A DNA stretch of 64,000 nucleotides from an uncultured Bacteroidota bacterium (GCA_902518355.1 CABYFY010000005.1:62001-126000); one strand, 5' to 3'; numbered from the stretch's first letter, positions 19,088 through 31,567 are shown. The notes: a model not told the origin generated them from the sequence alone. A program made the numbers and translations.

Positions 19088-20368
19088 TTACCATTCATTT
19101 TTTTTGTTACCGTCAAGTCTTAAAAATATCGAAAGTAATAAAGTAAATGCTATCAAACTTGAACCTCCATAACTTAAGAAGGGTAACGGGATTCCAATTG
19201 TTGGGGTTAATCCAAGGACCATCCCAATATTAATCATAAAATGAATAAATAAAATTGAAGCAGTACAATAGCCATACACTCTGCTAAATTTGTTTTTCTG
19301 ATTTTCAGATAAATATATTATTCTAATTATTAGGATTGTGTATAAGAGAATTATAAATACGCTGCCAAAAAACCCCCATTCTTCACCAACCGTACTAAAA
19401 ATATAATCACTATGTTGTGCCGGAACAAAGTTCCCCATGGTACGAGTACCTTTTAGATAACCTTTTCCTGTAAGACCCCCAGAACTAATAGCTTTCTTAG
19501 ATTCATTTAAATTATATAAAATGGTCCTTTCCATTTGCTTAATTTTATTTGGATCTTTTTCTAAATTAAGCCATACTTTTATATAGTTTTTTTGATGATT
19601 TCTAAGGATATTATCATAACTATATATAGTTCCAAAGCAGGTTATTAAACATAAAGATGATAAAGAAATTATTTTAATAATTTTATTTCTGACCTTCCTT
19701 TTAAATAGATAATAGATTAAAATAAAAGATATTGAAACTGATACTGTAACTGATGCTGAAAGTTTTAACGATAGTATCGCAAGGATAATTATACTAAAAA
19801 TAGCTTCCACATAGTTTTGCGAAATTCCCTCACGATATAAAACAAAAAATAAAGAGAAAAAAACAATTGAGCTACCGGTATCATTTTGAAAAACTATAAT
19901 TATAATGGGTATAAAAATGATAAGGAAAAGTTTCAGCTGATCATTTGTGTTTTTTAAATCTGTCTGAAAGTCACTAATATATTTAGAGACTGCAAGTGCT
20001 ACTGTAATCTTTACAAATTCACTTGGCTGAAGATTAAACCCTCCTATAGGAAACCATGACAAAGCCCCATTAACTCTTTTTCCAAATAAGAATAGGCATA
20101 ATAAAACAATCAATGAGATTAAATAAAATATACTAGAAAATCTTTCATAAAATTTAACCTCAATTGAAATTGCAATAAATCCCAAAAAAATTGAGATTAA
20201 GGCATATAAAAGTTGTTTGCTGTAAAGATTAGAAAGGTCCAGAAAATTTACTTCTTCACCAGAGATACTTGATGATAAAATATTACCTACACCAAAAGCC
20301 AGTAATAAAAAATAAAGCAGAATTATAACCCAATCTAGTTTAAGTATGTTTTTTCTCTGGCCAATCAA
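19088..20368 (-). CDS. rodA: Rod shape-determining protein RodA (SEDS glycosyltransferase)
   Basis: FNLQPSEFVKI, PAQHSDYIFSTVGEEWGFFGS and GIPLPFLSYGGSSLI. Confidence 0.95.
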   Translation of the reverse strand: MIGQRKNILKLDWVIILLYFLLLAFGVGNILSSSISGEEVNFLDLSNLYSKQLLYALISIFLGFIAISIEVKFYERFSSIFYLISLIVLLCLFLFGKRVNGALSWFPIGGFNLQPSEFVKITVALAVSKYISDFQTDLKNTNDQLKLFLIIFIPIIIIVFQNDTGSSIVFFSLFFVLYREGISQNYVEAIFSIIILAILSLKLSASVTVSVSISFILIYYLFKRKVRNKIIKIISLSSLCLITCFGTIYSYDNILRNHQKNYIKVWLNLEKDPNKIKQMERTILYNLNESKKAISSGGLTGKGYLKGTRTMGNFVPAQHSDYIFSTVGEEWGFFGSVFIILLYTILIIRIIYLSENQKNKFSRVYGYCTASILFIHFMINIGMVLGLTPTIGIPLPFLSYGGSSLIAFTLLLSIFLRLDGNKKNEW

Positions 20369-22230
20369 AGTTTATTAATTTTAAATGGTTTATTTGAGAA
20401 GGGTTTTTGGTACTCATCGTCTAAACTTTTATTTATGACAAGGTTTTCAATTCTTTGATTACTAATATTCCCTTTTAAATATTTTTCAATCATTAAGCTT
20501 GAAATTCTTCCTGCCCATGTTGAACCATAATACCCATTTTCAACTAAAACAGCTATTGCAATTTGGGGATTATTTTTTGGTGCATATGCTACAAAAATAG
20601 AGTGATCTGTAAGTTGGGTTTTTTTACCGTTTATTTTTGTAAAATTTTCAGCAGTTCCAGATTTTCCACATATTTCAATTCCTGGAATATTTAAAAGTTT
20701 TCCTGTACCACTTTCGTAAACTTTTGAAAGACCGACTTCAATTATATCAAAATATTTTTTTTCAATGTCAATTGTTTTTTTCTCTTTAAACCTCGTTGGA
20801 ATAGAATCTCCCTCGATTTTTTTAATTATATGAGGTGTGTAATAAAATCCTTTGTTTGCAACAGCAGCTATCATATTAGCTAGCTGAATAGGGGTTACAA
20901 GTATTTCTCCCTGACCTATTGAATTTGAAAGGTTTGTTGTTGGACCCCATCTAAAGTCAGGATACCACCTATCATAAAATTCTGAGGTTGGAATCATACC
21001 TTTTTTTCCTATCGGCAGGTCATTGTTTAGATAGTTGCCTAAACCAAAACTTTTAACACTTTCACTCCATGAATTGAAGTTATCCGAAATTTCATTGTTT
21101 TTACTAATAGTTTTTCTATATATATCTGCAAAGTATGAATTGCATGATTCAGAAATTGCATTATAAATATTTCTGTAACCACCTCCGCATTGACATTTCA
21201 TAGATTTTTTATTTCTTCCGTATATATATTGACCCTTGCAAAAAATTGTACTCTTTTCACTGATAACCTCCTCCTCCAATGCAATTAATCCAACAATAAC
21301 TTTAAACGGAGATCCTGCTGGAAATGTAGACAGAAGACCTTTATCTAATAGAGGTTTATAAATACTGTCTTGGTATAATTCAAAGTAGTTTTTTGACCTT
21401 TCTCTGCCAACCAATAGATTTGGGTTATATGAGGGAGCAGAAACAAGTGTTAATAATTCACCAGAGCTTGGTTCAATAGCTACAATTGCCCCTTTCTTAT
21501 TAGACATTAAAAGCTCGCCATATTCTTGTAGTTCCGAATCAATTGTAATAGTCAAATCATTTCCAGCAATTGAATTAATATCATTTAGACCATCATTGAA
21601 ACTCCCAATATCTCTATTAAATCTGTCTTTTTGAATAAACTTAATTCCTTTTTCGCCCCTCAAATATTTCTCATATGATAATTCAACTCCTTGTTTACCA
21701 ATAATATCCCCCTGAGAATAATAGTTGTCTTTTTCTAAATTTGATCTATTGACTTCAGCTACATATCCAAGCACATTTGCTCCTATTGTTGTATTATATT
21801 GACGTAAATTTCTTTTTTGGATATAAAAACCATCATATTTTCTAATCTTTTCAGCAAGAAAACCATAATCTTCTTTTGAAAGATGCGCTAGAAAAACCGA
21901 TGGAATTCTTGTTGAATATCTTTTTGTTCTTTCAATTTTATTATCAAAATAATCCTTTGATATTTTTAATAGTTTACAAAATTCTGTAGTGTCTAGTTCT
22001 TTAACTAAACCAGGAATAATCATTACATCATAAGAAGGTTGATTCGATACTAATAGGTTGTTATTTCTATCATATATATATCCTCTTTTTGGATAAGTAA
22101 AAACTTTGCGAATTGCATTATCTTCATAAATAGAATAAGGTTCTGTAGCATATACTTGTAAATAATAAAGTCTCAGTATAAAAACCAAAGAGGTGGAAAT
22201 AACAATTAGAATTAAAAGAGTTTTTCTCAT
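20365..22230 (-). CDS. mrdA: Penicillin-binding protein 2
   Basis: KRGYIYDRNNNLLVSN, GSPFKV (SxxK), GKSGTAEN (KSGT) and SIGQGEILVTPIQLANM. Confidence 0.93.
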   Translation of the reverse strand: MRKTLLILIVISTSLVFILRLYYLQVYATEPYSIYEDNAIRKVFTYPKRGYIYDRNNNLLVSNQPSYDVMIIPGLVKELDTTEFCKLLKISKDYFDNKIERTKRYSTRIPSVFLAHLSKEDYGFLAEKIRKYDGFYIQKRNLRQYNTTIGANVLGYVAEVNRSNLEKDNYYSQGDIIGKQGVELSYEKYLRGEKGIKFIQKDRFNRDIGSFNDGLNDINSIAGNDLTITIDSELQEYGELLMSNKKGAIVAIEPSSGELLTLVSAPSYNPNLLVGRERSKNYFELYQDSIYKPLLDKGLLSTFPAGSPFKVIVGLIALEEEVISEKSTIFCKGQYIYGRNKKSMKCQCGGGYRNIYNAISESCNSYFADIYRKTISKNNEISDNFNSWSESVKSFGLGNYLNNDLPIGKKGMIPTSEFYDRWYPDFRWGPTTNLSNSIGQGEILVTPIQLANMIAAVANKGFYYTPHIIKKIEGDSIPTRFKEKKTIDIEKKYFDIIEVGLSKVYESGTGKLLNIPGIEICGKSGTAENFTKINGKKTQLTDHSIFVAYAPKNNPQIAIAVLVENGYYGSTWAGRISSLMIEKYLKGNISNQRIENLVINKSLDDEYQKPFSNKPFKINKL

Positions 22231-22730
22231 TTCTTTCTGTTTATTATCAATTCAAAAAGAATATATATTACAACAAAAGTAAAAATTGTACTACCCAAAG
22301 TATTTTTTAAAATCAAGGATATTTTAGAAATATCAAATATTTCTAAACCAAATAAAATTAGATGATGAATAAAAATTATTGAGAATAGATATAATAAGTT
22401 CTGCCTTAGATCAATTGAATCAAATTTAACAACTTGGTGTTCATATGCTATCCCAAAAAAAAGTTTTAGGAGATTTGGCCTAAGAAATGAAATTACAAGA
22501 GTAGCTGCTGCATGAATAGCGTGAGTATCAGAAAAAATATCAATAATTAGTCCATAAATAAAAGCACAAAAAATGAAAAATGTCCTGTTATTTTTTAAAG
22601 GAAAATATGCAATAAAAAAAACATATACAAAGGGATTAATTGAGCCTAAAAAATTAATGTTATTAAAAAATAACCCCTGTGCAAAAATTAATATTAATGC
22701 TGTAATTATATTAGATACAAATTTATTCAT
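22227..22730 (-). CDS. mreD: Rod shape-determining protein MreD
   Basis: Small polytopic membrane protein located between mreC and mrdA; FIYGLIIDIFSDTHAIHAAATLVISFLRP. Confidence 0.85.
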   Translation of the reverse strand: MNKFVSNIITALILIFAQGLFFNNINFLGSINPFVYVFFIAYFPLKNNRTFFIFCAFIYGLIIDIFSDTHAIHAAATLVISFLRPNLLKLFFGIAYEHQVVKFDSIDLRQNLLYLFSIIFIHHLILFGLEIFDISKISLILKNTLGSTIFTFVVIYILFELIINRKK

Positions 22731-23517
22731 CCAATGAGTTTATCTCACTTAAATTATTATTTTTTAGCACATAAATTTTTTCAATGTTGGCCATGTCTGT
22801 AGCTAATTGAATCTCTAATTCAAGATAGTTTTGAGAATTATCTAATTTATACGAGTCAACATACCCAATCGGAATCCCCTTTGGGAAAATTAACGAATTC
22901 CCTCCTGTGACAATTGTATCTCCAATAGAAACGTTTGCTTGTTTTGGTATATCTTTTAATTGTACTTTGTTAATATTTATACCATCCCATGAAAGTATTC
23001 CGAAGTAGTTTGAGTTTTTAAACTTTGCGTTTAATAAAAAATTAGTGTTTAAAACCGAAATAAATCTTGAATAATTAGAGGTAGTTTTATCAATAATTCC
23101 AACAACACCTTTGGATGAAATCACCCCATGATCAATTTCAATACTGTCCTTTTTTCCGACATCTATCGTAATAAAATTATTTGTAAATGAATAGCTGTTT
23201 TTTATAACCGATCCCGATGTTACATCAAAGTTAATTTTTTCTAAATCGTCAACTTTTTTATCATCCATATTATAAATATGGAGTCTTAATTTTCTATTTT
23301 CTTCGGTTAGAATTTTATTTTGATATTCAAGATTGAAATATTTTGAAATTGTAAATTTTGTGTCATATAAGTAGGAGAAAAGAGAATTGCTTGAGTTTAA
23401 AAATTTACTCTTATTGTATTCATTATAATTTATGTTTATAGACAGACAAATTAAAAGCAACGAAAGAAATAAAATAAAATCCTTATTTCTAATTAAGAAA
23501 TAAATAATTCGCTGCAT
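22723..23517 (-). CDS. mreC: Rod shape-determining protein MreC
   Basis: Single N-terminal TM segment and coiled-coil, DHGVISSKGVVGIIDKTTSNYSRFISVLN, adjacent to mreB. Confidence 0.9.
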   Translation of the reverse strand: MQRIIYFLIRNKDFILFLSLLLICLSININYNEYNKSKFLNSSNSLFSYLYDTKFTISKYFNLEYQNKILTEENRKLRLHIYNMDDKKVDDLEKINFDVTSGSVIKNSYSFTNNFITIDVGKKDSIEIDHGVISSKGVVGIIDKTTSNYSRFISVLNTNFLLNAKFKNSNYFGILSWDGININKVQLKDIPKQANVSIGDTIVTGGNSLIFPKGIPIGYVDSYKLDNSQNYLELEIQLATDMANIEKIYVLKNNNLSEINSLDE

Positions 23518-23527
23518 ATTTATCTAA

Positions 23528-24556
23528 CTATTTTATAAGCACACTCTTATATTTTGGAATATTTTTAAGTACGATACCAGTTCCTCTTACAACTGCTCTC
23601 AGTGGGTCTTCAGCGATATAAACAGGTAAATCGGTTTTTTTAGAAAGTCTCTTATCAAGTCCTCTCAACATTGAGCCCCCACCGGCCAAATACATTCCTG
23701 TATTATAAATATCTGCTGCAAGCTCGGGTGGTGTCTTTGAAAGTGTTTCCATAACAGAGTCCTCAACCCTTAGAATAGATTTCTCAAGTGCCTTAACAAT
23801 TTCCCTATACGATATTTCAATTTGCTTTGGTTTTCCAGTCAATAAATCACGACCTTGAACACTCATTTCTTCTGGTGGATCGTCAAGGTCCTCGGTTGCA
23901 GCACCTATCTGAATTTTAATCTTTTCTGCGGTTCTATCTCCAACATACAGGTTATGCTGAGTCCTCATGTAGTAAATAATATCATTGGTAAATACATCTC
24001 CAGCTACCTTTAATGATTGATCACACACAATACCTCCAAGGGCTATAACAGCAATTTCAGTTGTCCCTCCGCCAATATCAATAATCATATTTCCCTTGGG
24101 CTGCATAATATCTACACCTATACCAATAGCTGCAGCCATAGGTTCATGTATTAAGTATACTTCTTTTCCATTAACCCTTTCAGCAGACTCCTTTACAGCT
24201 CTCATTTCAACTTCGGTAATTCCAGATGGAATACAAATAACCATGTTTAACGAAGGTGAAAAGATTTTATTTTTAAGTGTTGGTATGCTTTTGATAAACA
24301 AATTTATCATTTGTTCAGAGGCATCAAAATCAGCAATTACACCATCTTTTAAAGGTCTAATAGTTTTTATGTTTTCATGAGTTTTACCTTGCATTAAATT
24401 AGCCTCATTTCCAACGGCAATTATTTTACCAGAAATTCTATCTTTAGCAACAATTGAAGGACTGTCAACTACAACTTTATCATTATGAATAATTAGTGTA
24501 TTAGCAGTACCTAAATCAATCGCAATTTCTTCCGTTAAAAAATCAAAAAATCCCAT
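23528..24556 (-). CDS. mreB: Rod shape-determining protein MreB (actin homolog)
   Basis: IAIDLGTANTLI, GNMIIDIGGGTTEIAVIALGGIV and TGMYLAGGGSMLRGLD. Confidence 0.97.
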   Translation of the reverse strand: MGFFDFLTEEIAIDLGTANTLIIHNDKVVVDSPSIVAKDRISGKIIAVGNEANLMQGKTHENIKTIRPLKDGVIADFDASEQMINLFIKSIPTLKNKIFSPSLNMVICIPSGITEVEMRAVKESAERVNGKEVYLIHEPMAAAIGIGVDIMQPKGNMIIDIGGGTTEIAVIALGGIVCDQSLKVAGDVFTNDIIYYMRTQHNLYVGDRTAEKIKIQIGAATEDLDDPPEEMSVQGRDLLTGKPKQIEISYREIVKALEKSILRVEDSVMETLSKTPPELAADIYNTGMYLAGGGSMLRGLDKRLSKKTDLPVYIAEDPLRAVVRGTGIVLKNIPKYKSVLIK

Positions 24557-24647
24557 AGGGTTAAATCAAAAAAATCAAGTTTCTAATACTTAGGCCTGTA
24601 CTGTAAATCTATGAATAAAAATTAAATAATAAAACAATAAAATGATA

Positions 24648-26144
24648 TCAATGTTTAAAATGTCTGACCCCTGTAAAAACCATTGCAATATTATTGTTAT
24701 TACAGTAATCAATACTTAGGTTATCTTTAATTGACCCACCCGGTTGAATTATAGAGTTTATGCCTTTTTTGTGGGCAATCTCAACGCAATCTGGAAAAGG
24801 AAAAAATGCATCACTAGCCATTGATGCACCTGATAAATCAAATCCAAATTTCTCAGCTTTTTCAATTGCTTGATTTAAAGCATCAACACGGCTTGTTTGT
24901 CCAGTTCCAGAGGCTAAAAGTTGTTTGTTTTTTACCAACACTATTGTATTAGATTTTGTGTTTTTACAAATTTTCGAAGCAAATAGTAAGTCGTCAATTT
25001 GTTTATCATCTGGATTAAGTTTTGTTGGATAGCTCAAAATTTCTCTATCATCAGTAATATTGTCTGAACTTTGTATTAATTTACCGTTCAAACATGATCT
25101 CATAATATTATTCTTTTTTGGATACAATTTAAGTTCTAAAATAATTCTGTTTTTCTTTTGCATTAATATTTCTAAAGCGCTCTTTTCAAATTCAGGAGAA
25201 ATGACAACCTCACAAAAAAGACTATTTATTGTTGAAGCTGTTTCACTATCAATTTTGCTGTTTGATATAAGTATACCTCCAAACGCTGAAACTGGATCAG
25301 CTTCAAGGGCTGCATCATAAGCTTCTTTTATATTATTCCTTATTGCAATGCCACATGCATTATTATGCTTTAAAATTGCAAAAGTTGGTTTATCCCCTTT
25401 AAATTCTGACATTAAATCCATTGCAGAATCAATATCAAGTAAATTATTATAGCTTAAGTCTTTACCACTTAATTTAGTGAATACATCATCTAATTTCCCA
25501 GAAAAAATTCCACTTTGATGAGGGTTTTCACCGTATCGAAGGCTTAGGTTTTCTACACCATCAAAATAATTAAATATCGCTGAATCATATTTGGATGAAG
25601 TTAAAAATGAATTTCTTGCAAAATATTTTCTTTCATCCAGACTAAGTTGACCGTTGTTGTTTTTGTAAATTTCTAAAAAAGACTCATAGTCATTTACAGA
25701 CGAAATACAAACCACATTTTTGTGATTTTTTGCCGCAGCTCTAATTAATGCAATACCTCCAATATCAATTTTTTCGATTATTTCATCTTGGGTTCCGCCT
25801 TTTTTTACAGTTTCTTCAAATGGGTATAAATCAACAATAACCAAATCAATCGAAGGTATTTCATATTTTTCTTTTTCTTCAATGTCCTCATTGTTTTCTC
25901 TTCTGTAAAGAATGCCACCAAATATCTTTGGATGAAGTGTTTTTACTCTTCCTCCAAAGATGGATGGATAGTCTGTAATATTCTCAACTTCGATAACATC
26001 ATAACCAAGTTTAGAAATATATTTATATGTTCCACCAGTTGAATATAATTTCACTTTATTTTCTACCAGCTCATCAACAATTGGGGCAATCCCTTCCTTT
26101 GAGAAAACTGAAATTAAAGCCGATTTGATTTTGATATTATTCAT
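24648..26144 (-). CDS. purH: Bifunctional AICAR formyltransferase / IMP cyclohydrolase
   Basis: ALISVFSKEGI, GGRVKTLHPKIFGGIL, SLRYGENPHQ, LKHNNACG and SDAFFPFPDCVE. Internal ATG 26144 (MNNIKIKSALISV) is preferred over the ORF-track start at 26216. Confidence 0.95.
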   Translation of the reverse strand: MNNIKIKSALISVFSKEGIAPIVDELVENKVKLYSTGGTYKYISKLGYDVIEVENITDYPSIFGGRVKTLHPKIFGGILYRRENNEDIEEKEKYEIPSIDLVIVDLYPFEETVKKGGTQDEIIEKIDIGGIALIRAAAKNHKNVVCISSVNDYESFLEIYKNNNGQLSLDERKYFARNSFLTSSKYDSAIFNYFDGVENLSLRYGENPHQSGIFSGKLDDVFTKLSGKDLSYNNLLDIDSAMDLMSEFKGDKPTFAILKHNNACGIAIRNNIKEAYDAALEADPVSAFGGILISNSKIDSETASTINSLFCEVVISPEFEKSALEILMQKKNRIILELKLYPKKNNIMRSCLNGKLIQSSDNITDDREILSYPTKLNPDDKQIDDLLFASKICKNTKSNTIVLVKNKQLLASGTGQTSRVDALNQAIEKAEKFGFDLSGASMASDAFFPFPDCVEIAHKKGINSIIQPGGSIKDNLSIDYCNNNNIAMVFTGVRHFKH

Positions 26145-26246
26145 AATTTCAAAAATAATTAAATTGGAATATGAATTATCCTTATTTTTAGCGAAAGAAT
26201 TCAATTTTGTTAACACTTACATTTAATAAGTTATTTCAAGCCAAGT

Positions 26247-26804
26247 ATGCGTAAAATTCATATTAAAAATATGGTTTGTTCAAGATGTACTGAAGCTGTT
26301 GAAAGTATTTTTATAGGTCAAGGAATTGCCATTAAAAATATTCAACTGGGTGAGGTGATTGTAGATGAAATTACTGATCTTCAAATTTTATCAATTGAAT
26401 CCGAACTTAATCAAAAAGGATTTGAAATTTTAAAAGAAAAAAACTCGGTATTAATTCAAAAAATAAAAAATGTTATTATTGATCATATTGAGTTTTCAAA
26501 CAAATTAAAAGAAAGATTTTCTGTATTTCTTTCTAAAAAAATTGGATATGATTATTCCTATATAAGTAGAATATTTTCTTCAAATACTGGATATACAATT
26601 GAAAAATATTTTTCGATGCAAAGGATTGAAAAAACCAAAGAATTAATAAATTACGATGAACTTAATTTAAGTGAAATTGCTTACAAATTGAATTATTCAA
26701 GTGTTGCACATTTGTCCAAGCAATTTAAACAAGTGACAGGTATGAGCCCCTCAGAGTTCAAAAAACATCAAAATTCTCAAAGAAAGGGTATTGATCAAAT
26801 TTGA
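26247..26804 (+). CDS. HMA-like domain fused to AraC-type HTH transcriptional regulator
   Basis: N-terminal MRKIHIKNMVCSRCTEAVE (CxxC, HMA-like); C-terminal LNLSEIAYKLNYSSVAHLSKQFKQVTGMSPSEFKKH (AraC HTH). Confidence 0.85.
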   Translation: MRKIHIKNMVCSRCTEAVESIFIGQGIAIKNIQLGEVIVDEITDLQILSIESELNQKGFEILKEKNSVLIQKIKNVIIDHIEFSNKLKERFSVFLSKKIGYDYSYISRIFSSNTGYTIEKYFSMQRIEKTKELINYDELNLSEIAYKLNYSSVAHLSKQFKQVTGMSPSEFKKHQNSQRKGIDQI

Positions 26805-26887
26805 GATAATTTTATAAATATATTCAATCATTATATAAGTTTATAACCTAACTCTTTAGTAATTTTGTATTATAAAATTTATGTACA

Positions 26888-29155
26888 TTGATTAGTAAGA
26901 ATTCTTTTTTGGCAATTGTATTTATTTTCTTTTCATCCTTTGTATTTTCTCAAGATGTGAAAGGGACAGTTCTGGAGATTATTGAAAATAAAGAGATACC
27001 TATTGTTGGTGCTTATATATATTGGATAGACAATTCAGGTGGTACAATTTCTGATATCGATGGTAAATTCAAATTATCCAACCCTGATAATAAGAATAGC
27101 TATGTTGTCAGTTTTGTTGGATATCAAAATGATACCGTAAGCGTTGGATCATCAAATGCTAAAATTATATTAAAAGCGGATTCAGAATTAGATGCAGTTT
27201 CCATTAGATATAATACTAAATCATCTTCGGTTTCTCTATTAAGCTCTGCAAATGTTTTAAATATTTCTTCTGATGAATTATTAAAGGCTGCATGTTGTAA
27301 CCTCTCTGAGAGTTTTGAAACAACCCCCTCAATTGATGTAAATTTTTCAGACGGTATTTCCGGTAGAAAACAAATTAATATGTTGGGTTTGAGTAGTCCA
27401 AATATTTTGATGTCCATTGAAAATATTCCTTCCATTAGAGGAGCTGTTCAATCATATGGTTTAACATATATTCCTGGAACTTGGATAGAAAGTTTACAGG
27501 TTGCAAAAGGTTCCGGTAGTGTAGTAAATGGCTATGAAAGTATTTCGGGTCAGATTAATGCAGAGTTACTTAAACCGTTAACAGACGATAAGTTTTTTTT
27601 AAATCTATTTGCTAATCAGATGGAGCGTCTAGAATTAAATACGCATTATACAGCTAATTTAAACCATAAATTAGATTACGGACTTTACTTTCATGCGAAT
27701 AAAAAAGACACAAGTGCAGATAATAATAATGATGGTTTTAGAGATGATCCAACTGGTCAACAATTAAATATTTTAAATAGGTTTCAATACACAAATCTTG
27801 AAAAAGGACTTGTTGGGTTTTTTGATTTCAATTATGTTTTTGATGAAAGAGTTTATGGTGAAAATGAATACATAGATGGAATTATATTTCCAGAAAATCA
27901 AAATTACTGGGGAGGAAAAACCGACTCAGAAATGGTAAAAACAAATTTTAAATTTGGATACGTAGACCCTGAAATTACTTACAGATCTTTGGGAATTCAA
28001 TTCGCATATACTGGGATTGATATGGGGTCTTCTTTTGGAAACAGCATTCATGATACAAATCAATCAAGTATTTTTACAAATCTTGTATATAATTCAATTA
28101 TTGGAAATATTAATAATAAGATTAAAACAGGAATTTCTATCTCTTATGATGAGTATGATGAATATGTAAACAATCTTGGTTTTAATGATTTTGATATTTC
28201 AAGAATTGAAAAGTCAGTTGGTGCTTATTTTGAATACAATTATGATAATTTGGATAAAATAAATTTATCAGCTGGAATAAGGTTTGACAATCACAATAAA
28301 ATTGGAAATTTCATTTCTCCCAGATTTCATATGAACTATATGGTTTTACCAAAATCGACAATTAAATTTTCTTTTGGTAAAGCAACTCGTCTTGCTAATA
28401 TTTTCTCTGAAAATCAAAAACTATTTTATAGCTCAAGAGAAATAATTTTTACAGAAAATTCATTACCTAGTGATTTTTCAAGTATGAAAGCTGATCAAGC
28501 TTGGAATTATGGCGTTTCGATTATTAATAGTTTTAAGTTATTCGGAAAGGAATCTCAATTGATTCTTGATTATTACATAACTGACTTTGAAAATAAAGTG
28601 GTTGCAGACTGGGAAACTCCAGCTCAGATTAATTTTTATAATTTGACCGGAAAAAGCTTCTCAAATAGTTTTCAAGCTCAATTTTCTTATACTCTTTCAA
28701 ATTCGATTGATTTCTTATTTGCATATAAAAATACTGATGCAGAAACTGACTACAATTCACATGGAAGATTAAAAAATCCATTAACTCCCAGCGATCGTAT
28801 TTTCTTTAATGTAGCATATAATGGACCAACAAATGATAAAGGAAGAAATTGGAAGTATGATTTTACTTTCAATCATGTTGGTCAACAAAGACTACCTTCA
28901 ACTCAAAACAATCCATCAGAGTATAGGCTTTCGGGTACATCCGAGAGGTTAAATCTTATCAATACCCAAATTACAAGGGTCTTTAGCGATTCGTTTCAGC
29001 TTTATCTTGGGGTTGAAAATTTGACAAACTACAGGCAAAAAAATACAATACTTGGATCAGATGATCCGTTTGGAGATTATTTTGATGCTACATATATATA
29101 TGGCCCAATTTTTGGGCGAATGTCTTATGTCGGATTAAGATATTATATTAATTAA
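26888..29155 (+). CDS. TonB-dependent outer-membrane receptor, probably metal (copper)-associated
   Basis: Signal peptide, carboxypeptidase-like N domain, plug KAACCNLSESFETTPSIDVNFSDGISGRKQINMLGL, beta-barrel ending YVGLRYYIN. TTG start. Followed by an HMA protein. Confidence 0.85.
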   Translation: MISKNSFLAIVFIFFSSFVFSQDVKGTVLEIIENKEIPIVGAYIYWIDNSGGTISDIDGKFKLSNPDNKNSYVVSFVGYQNDTVSVGSSNAKIILKADSELDAVSIRYNTKSSSVSLLSSANVLNISSDELLKAACCNLSESFETTPSIDVNFSDGISGRKQINMLGLSSPNILMSIENIPSIRGAVQSYGLTYIPGTWIESLQVAKGSGSVVNGYESISGQINAELLKPLTDDKFFLNLFANQMERLELNTHYTANLNHKLDYGLYFHANKKDTSADNNNDGFRDDPTGQQLNILNRFQYTNLEKGLVGFFDFNYVFDERVYGENEYIDGIIFPENQNYWGGKTDSEMVKTNFKFGYVDPEITYRSLGIQFAYTGIDMGSSFGNSIHDTNQSSIFTNLVYNSIIGNINNKIKTGISISYDEYDEYVNNLGFNDFDISRIEKSVGAYFEYNYDNLDKINLSAGIRFDNHNKIGNFISPRFHMNYMVLPKSTIKFSFGKATRLANIFSENQKLFYSSREIIFTENSLPSDFSSMKADQAWNYGVSIINSFKLFGKESQLILDYYITDFENKVVADWETPAQINFYNLTGKSFSNSFQAQFSYTLSNSIDFLFAYKNTDAETDYNSHGRLKNPLTPSDRIFFNVAYNGPTNDKGRNWKYDFTFNHVGQQRLPSTQNNPSEYRLSGTSERLNLINTQITRVFSDSFQLYLGVENLTNYRQKNTILGSDDPFGDYFDATYIYGPIFGRMSYVGLRYYIN

Positions 29156-29165
29156 ATCAAATATT

Positions 29166-29516
29166 ATGAAATTAAATTTTATACTAACTCTTTTAGTTCT
29201 TTTTTTTACTGTTGATGGTATTTCTCAAACCAAGTCAGAGGTTATTTTTGTTGATGGTGTTTGTGGAATGTGTGAAAAAAGAATTGAATCAAGTTGTTTA
29301 GCTACAAAGGGAATTAAATTAGCTGACTGGAACAAAGAAAACAGAATGCTTAAGGTAATTTTCAATGAGAAAAAAATTTCGTTAGAACAAATACATAAAA
29401 AGATTGCTTCGATTGGTCATGATACCAAATTAGAAACTGCGCCTGATGAGGCATATAATAACCTTTATATGTGTTGTAAATATCGAGATGAAGAAGTTGT
29501 AAAGAATCATCAATAA
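29166..29516 (+). CDS. Secreted heavy-metal-associated (HMA) domain protein
   Basis: Signal peptide; VDGVCGMCEKRIESSCL (CxxC) with ferredoxin-like HMA pattern; C-terminal MCC. Confidence 0.85.
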   Translation: MKLNFILTLLVLFFTVDGISQTKSEVIFVDGVCGMCEKRIESSCLATKGIKLADWNKENRMLKVIFNEKKISLEQIHKKIASIGHDTKLETAPDEAYNNLYMCCKYRDEEVVKNHQ

Positions 29517-29552
29517 AAAAAAGAGCTGTTTTTTAAACAGCTCTTTTTTTTG
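29515..29552. terminator. Bidirectional intrinsic terminator between the HMA gene and groEL
   Basis: AAGAGCTGTTT (29521-29531) / AAACAGCTCTT (29535-29545), flanked by an A-run on the left and a T-run on the right. Confidence 0.85.
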
Positions 29553-29561
29553 ATATATATT

Positions 29562-31208
<1,647 letters not shown>

Positions 31209-31211
31209 TTA

Positions 31212-31487
31212 TTATACAATTGCCAGAATATCTTTTTCTGACATCATTAAATAATCTACTCCGTCAAACTTAAGTTCTGTTCCAGAATACTTTCCGTATA
31301 ATACAACATCACCAACTTTAACCGTCATAGGATTGTCTTTTGTACCATTTCCAACAGCTACAACTGTTGCTTTTTGAGGTTTTTCTTTTGCATTATCAGG
31401 GATAATTATTCCTGATGCTGTTTTAGTTTCTGCTTGCATTGGTTCAACTAGAACTCTGTCAGCAAGCGGTTTAATATTTAATTTCAT
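31212..31487 (-). CDS. groES: Co-chaperonin GroES
   Basis: [34 protein letters not shown]. Confidence 0.98.
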   Translation of the reverse strand: MKLNIKPLADRVLVEPMQAETKTASGIIIPDNAKEKPQKATVVAVGNGTKDNPMTVKVGDVVLYGKYSGTELKFDGVDYLMMSEKDILAIV

Positions 31488-31567
31488 ATCTAATTAATTT
31501 GATTAAAATTTTCCACAAATCATGCCATCTCAAAAAATATGACAAAATTACATGAAAAGTAAAATTC

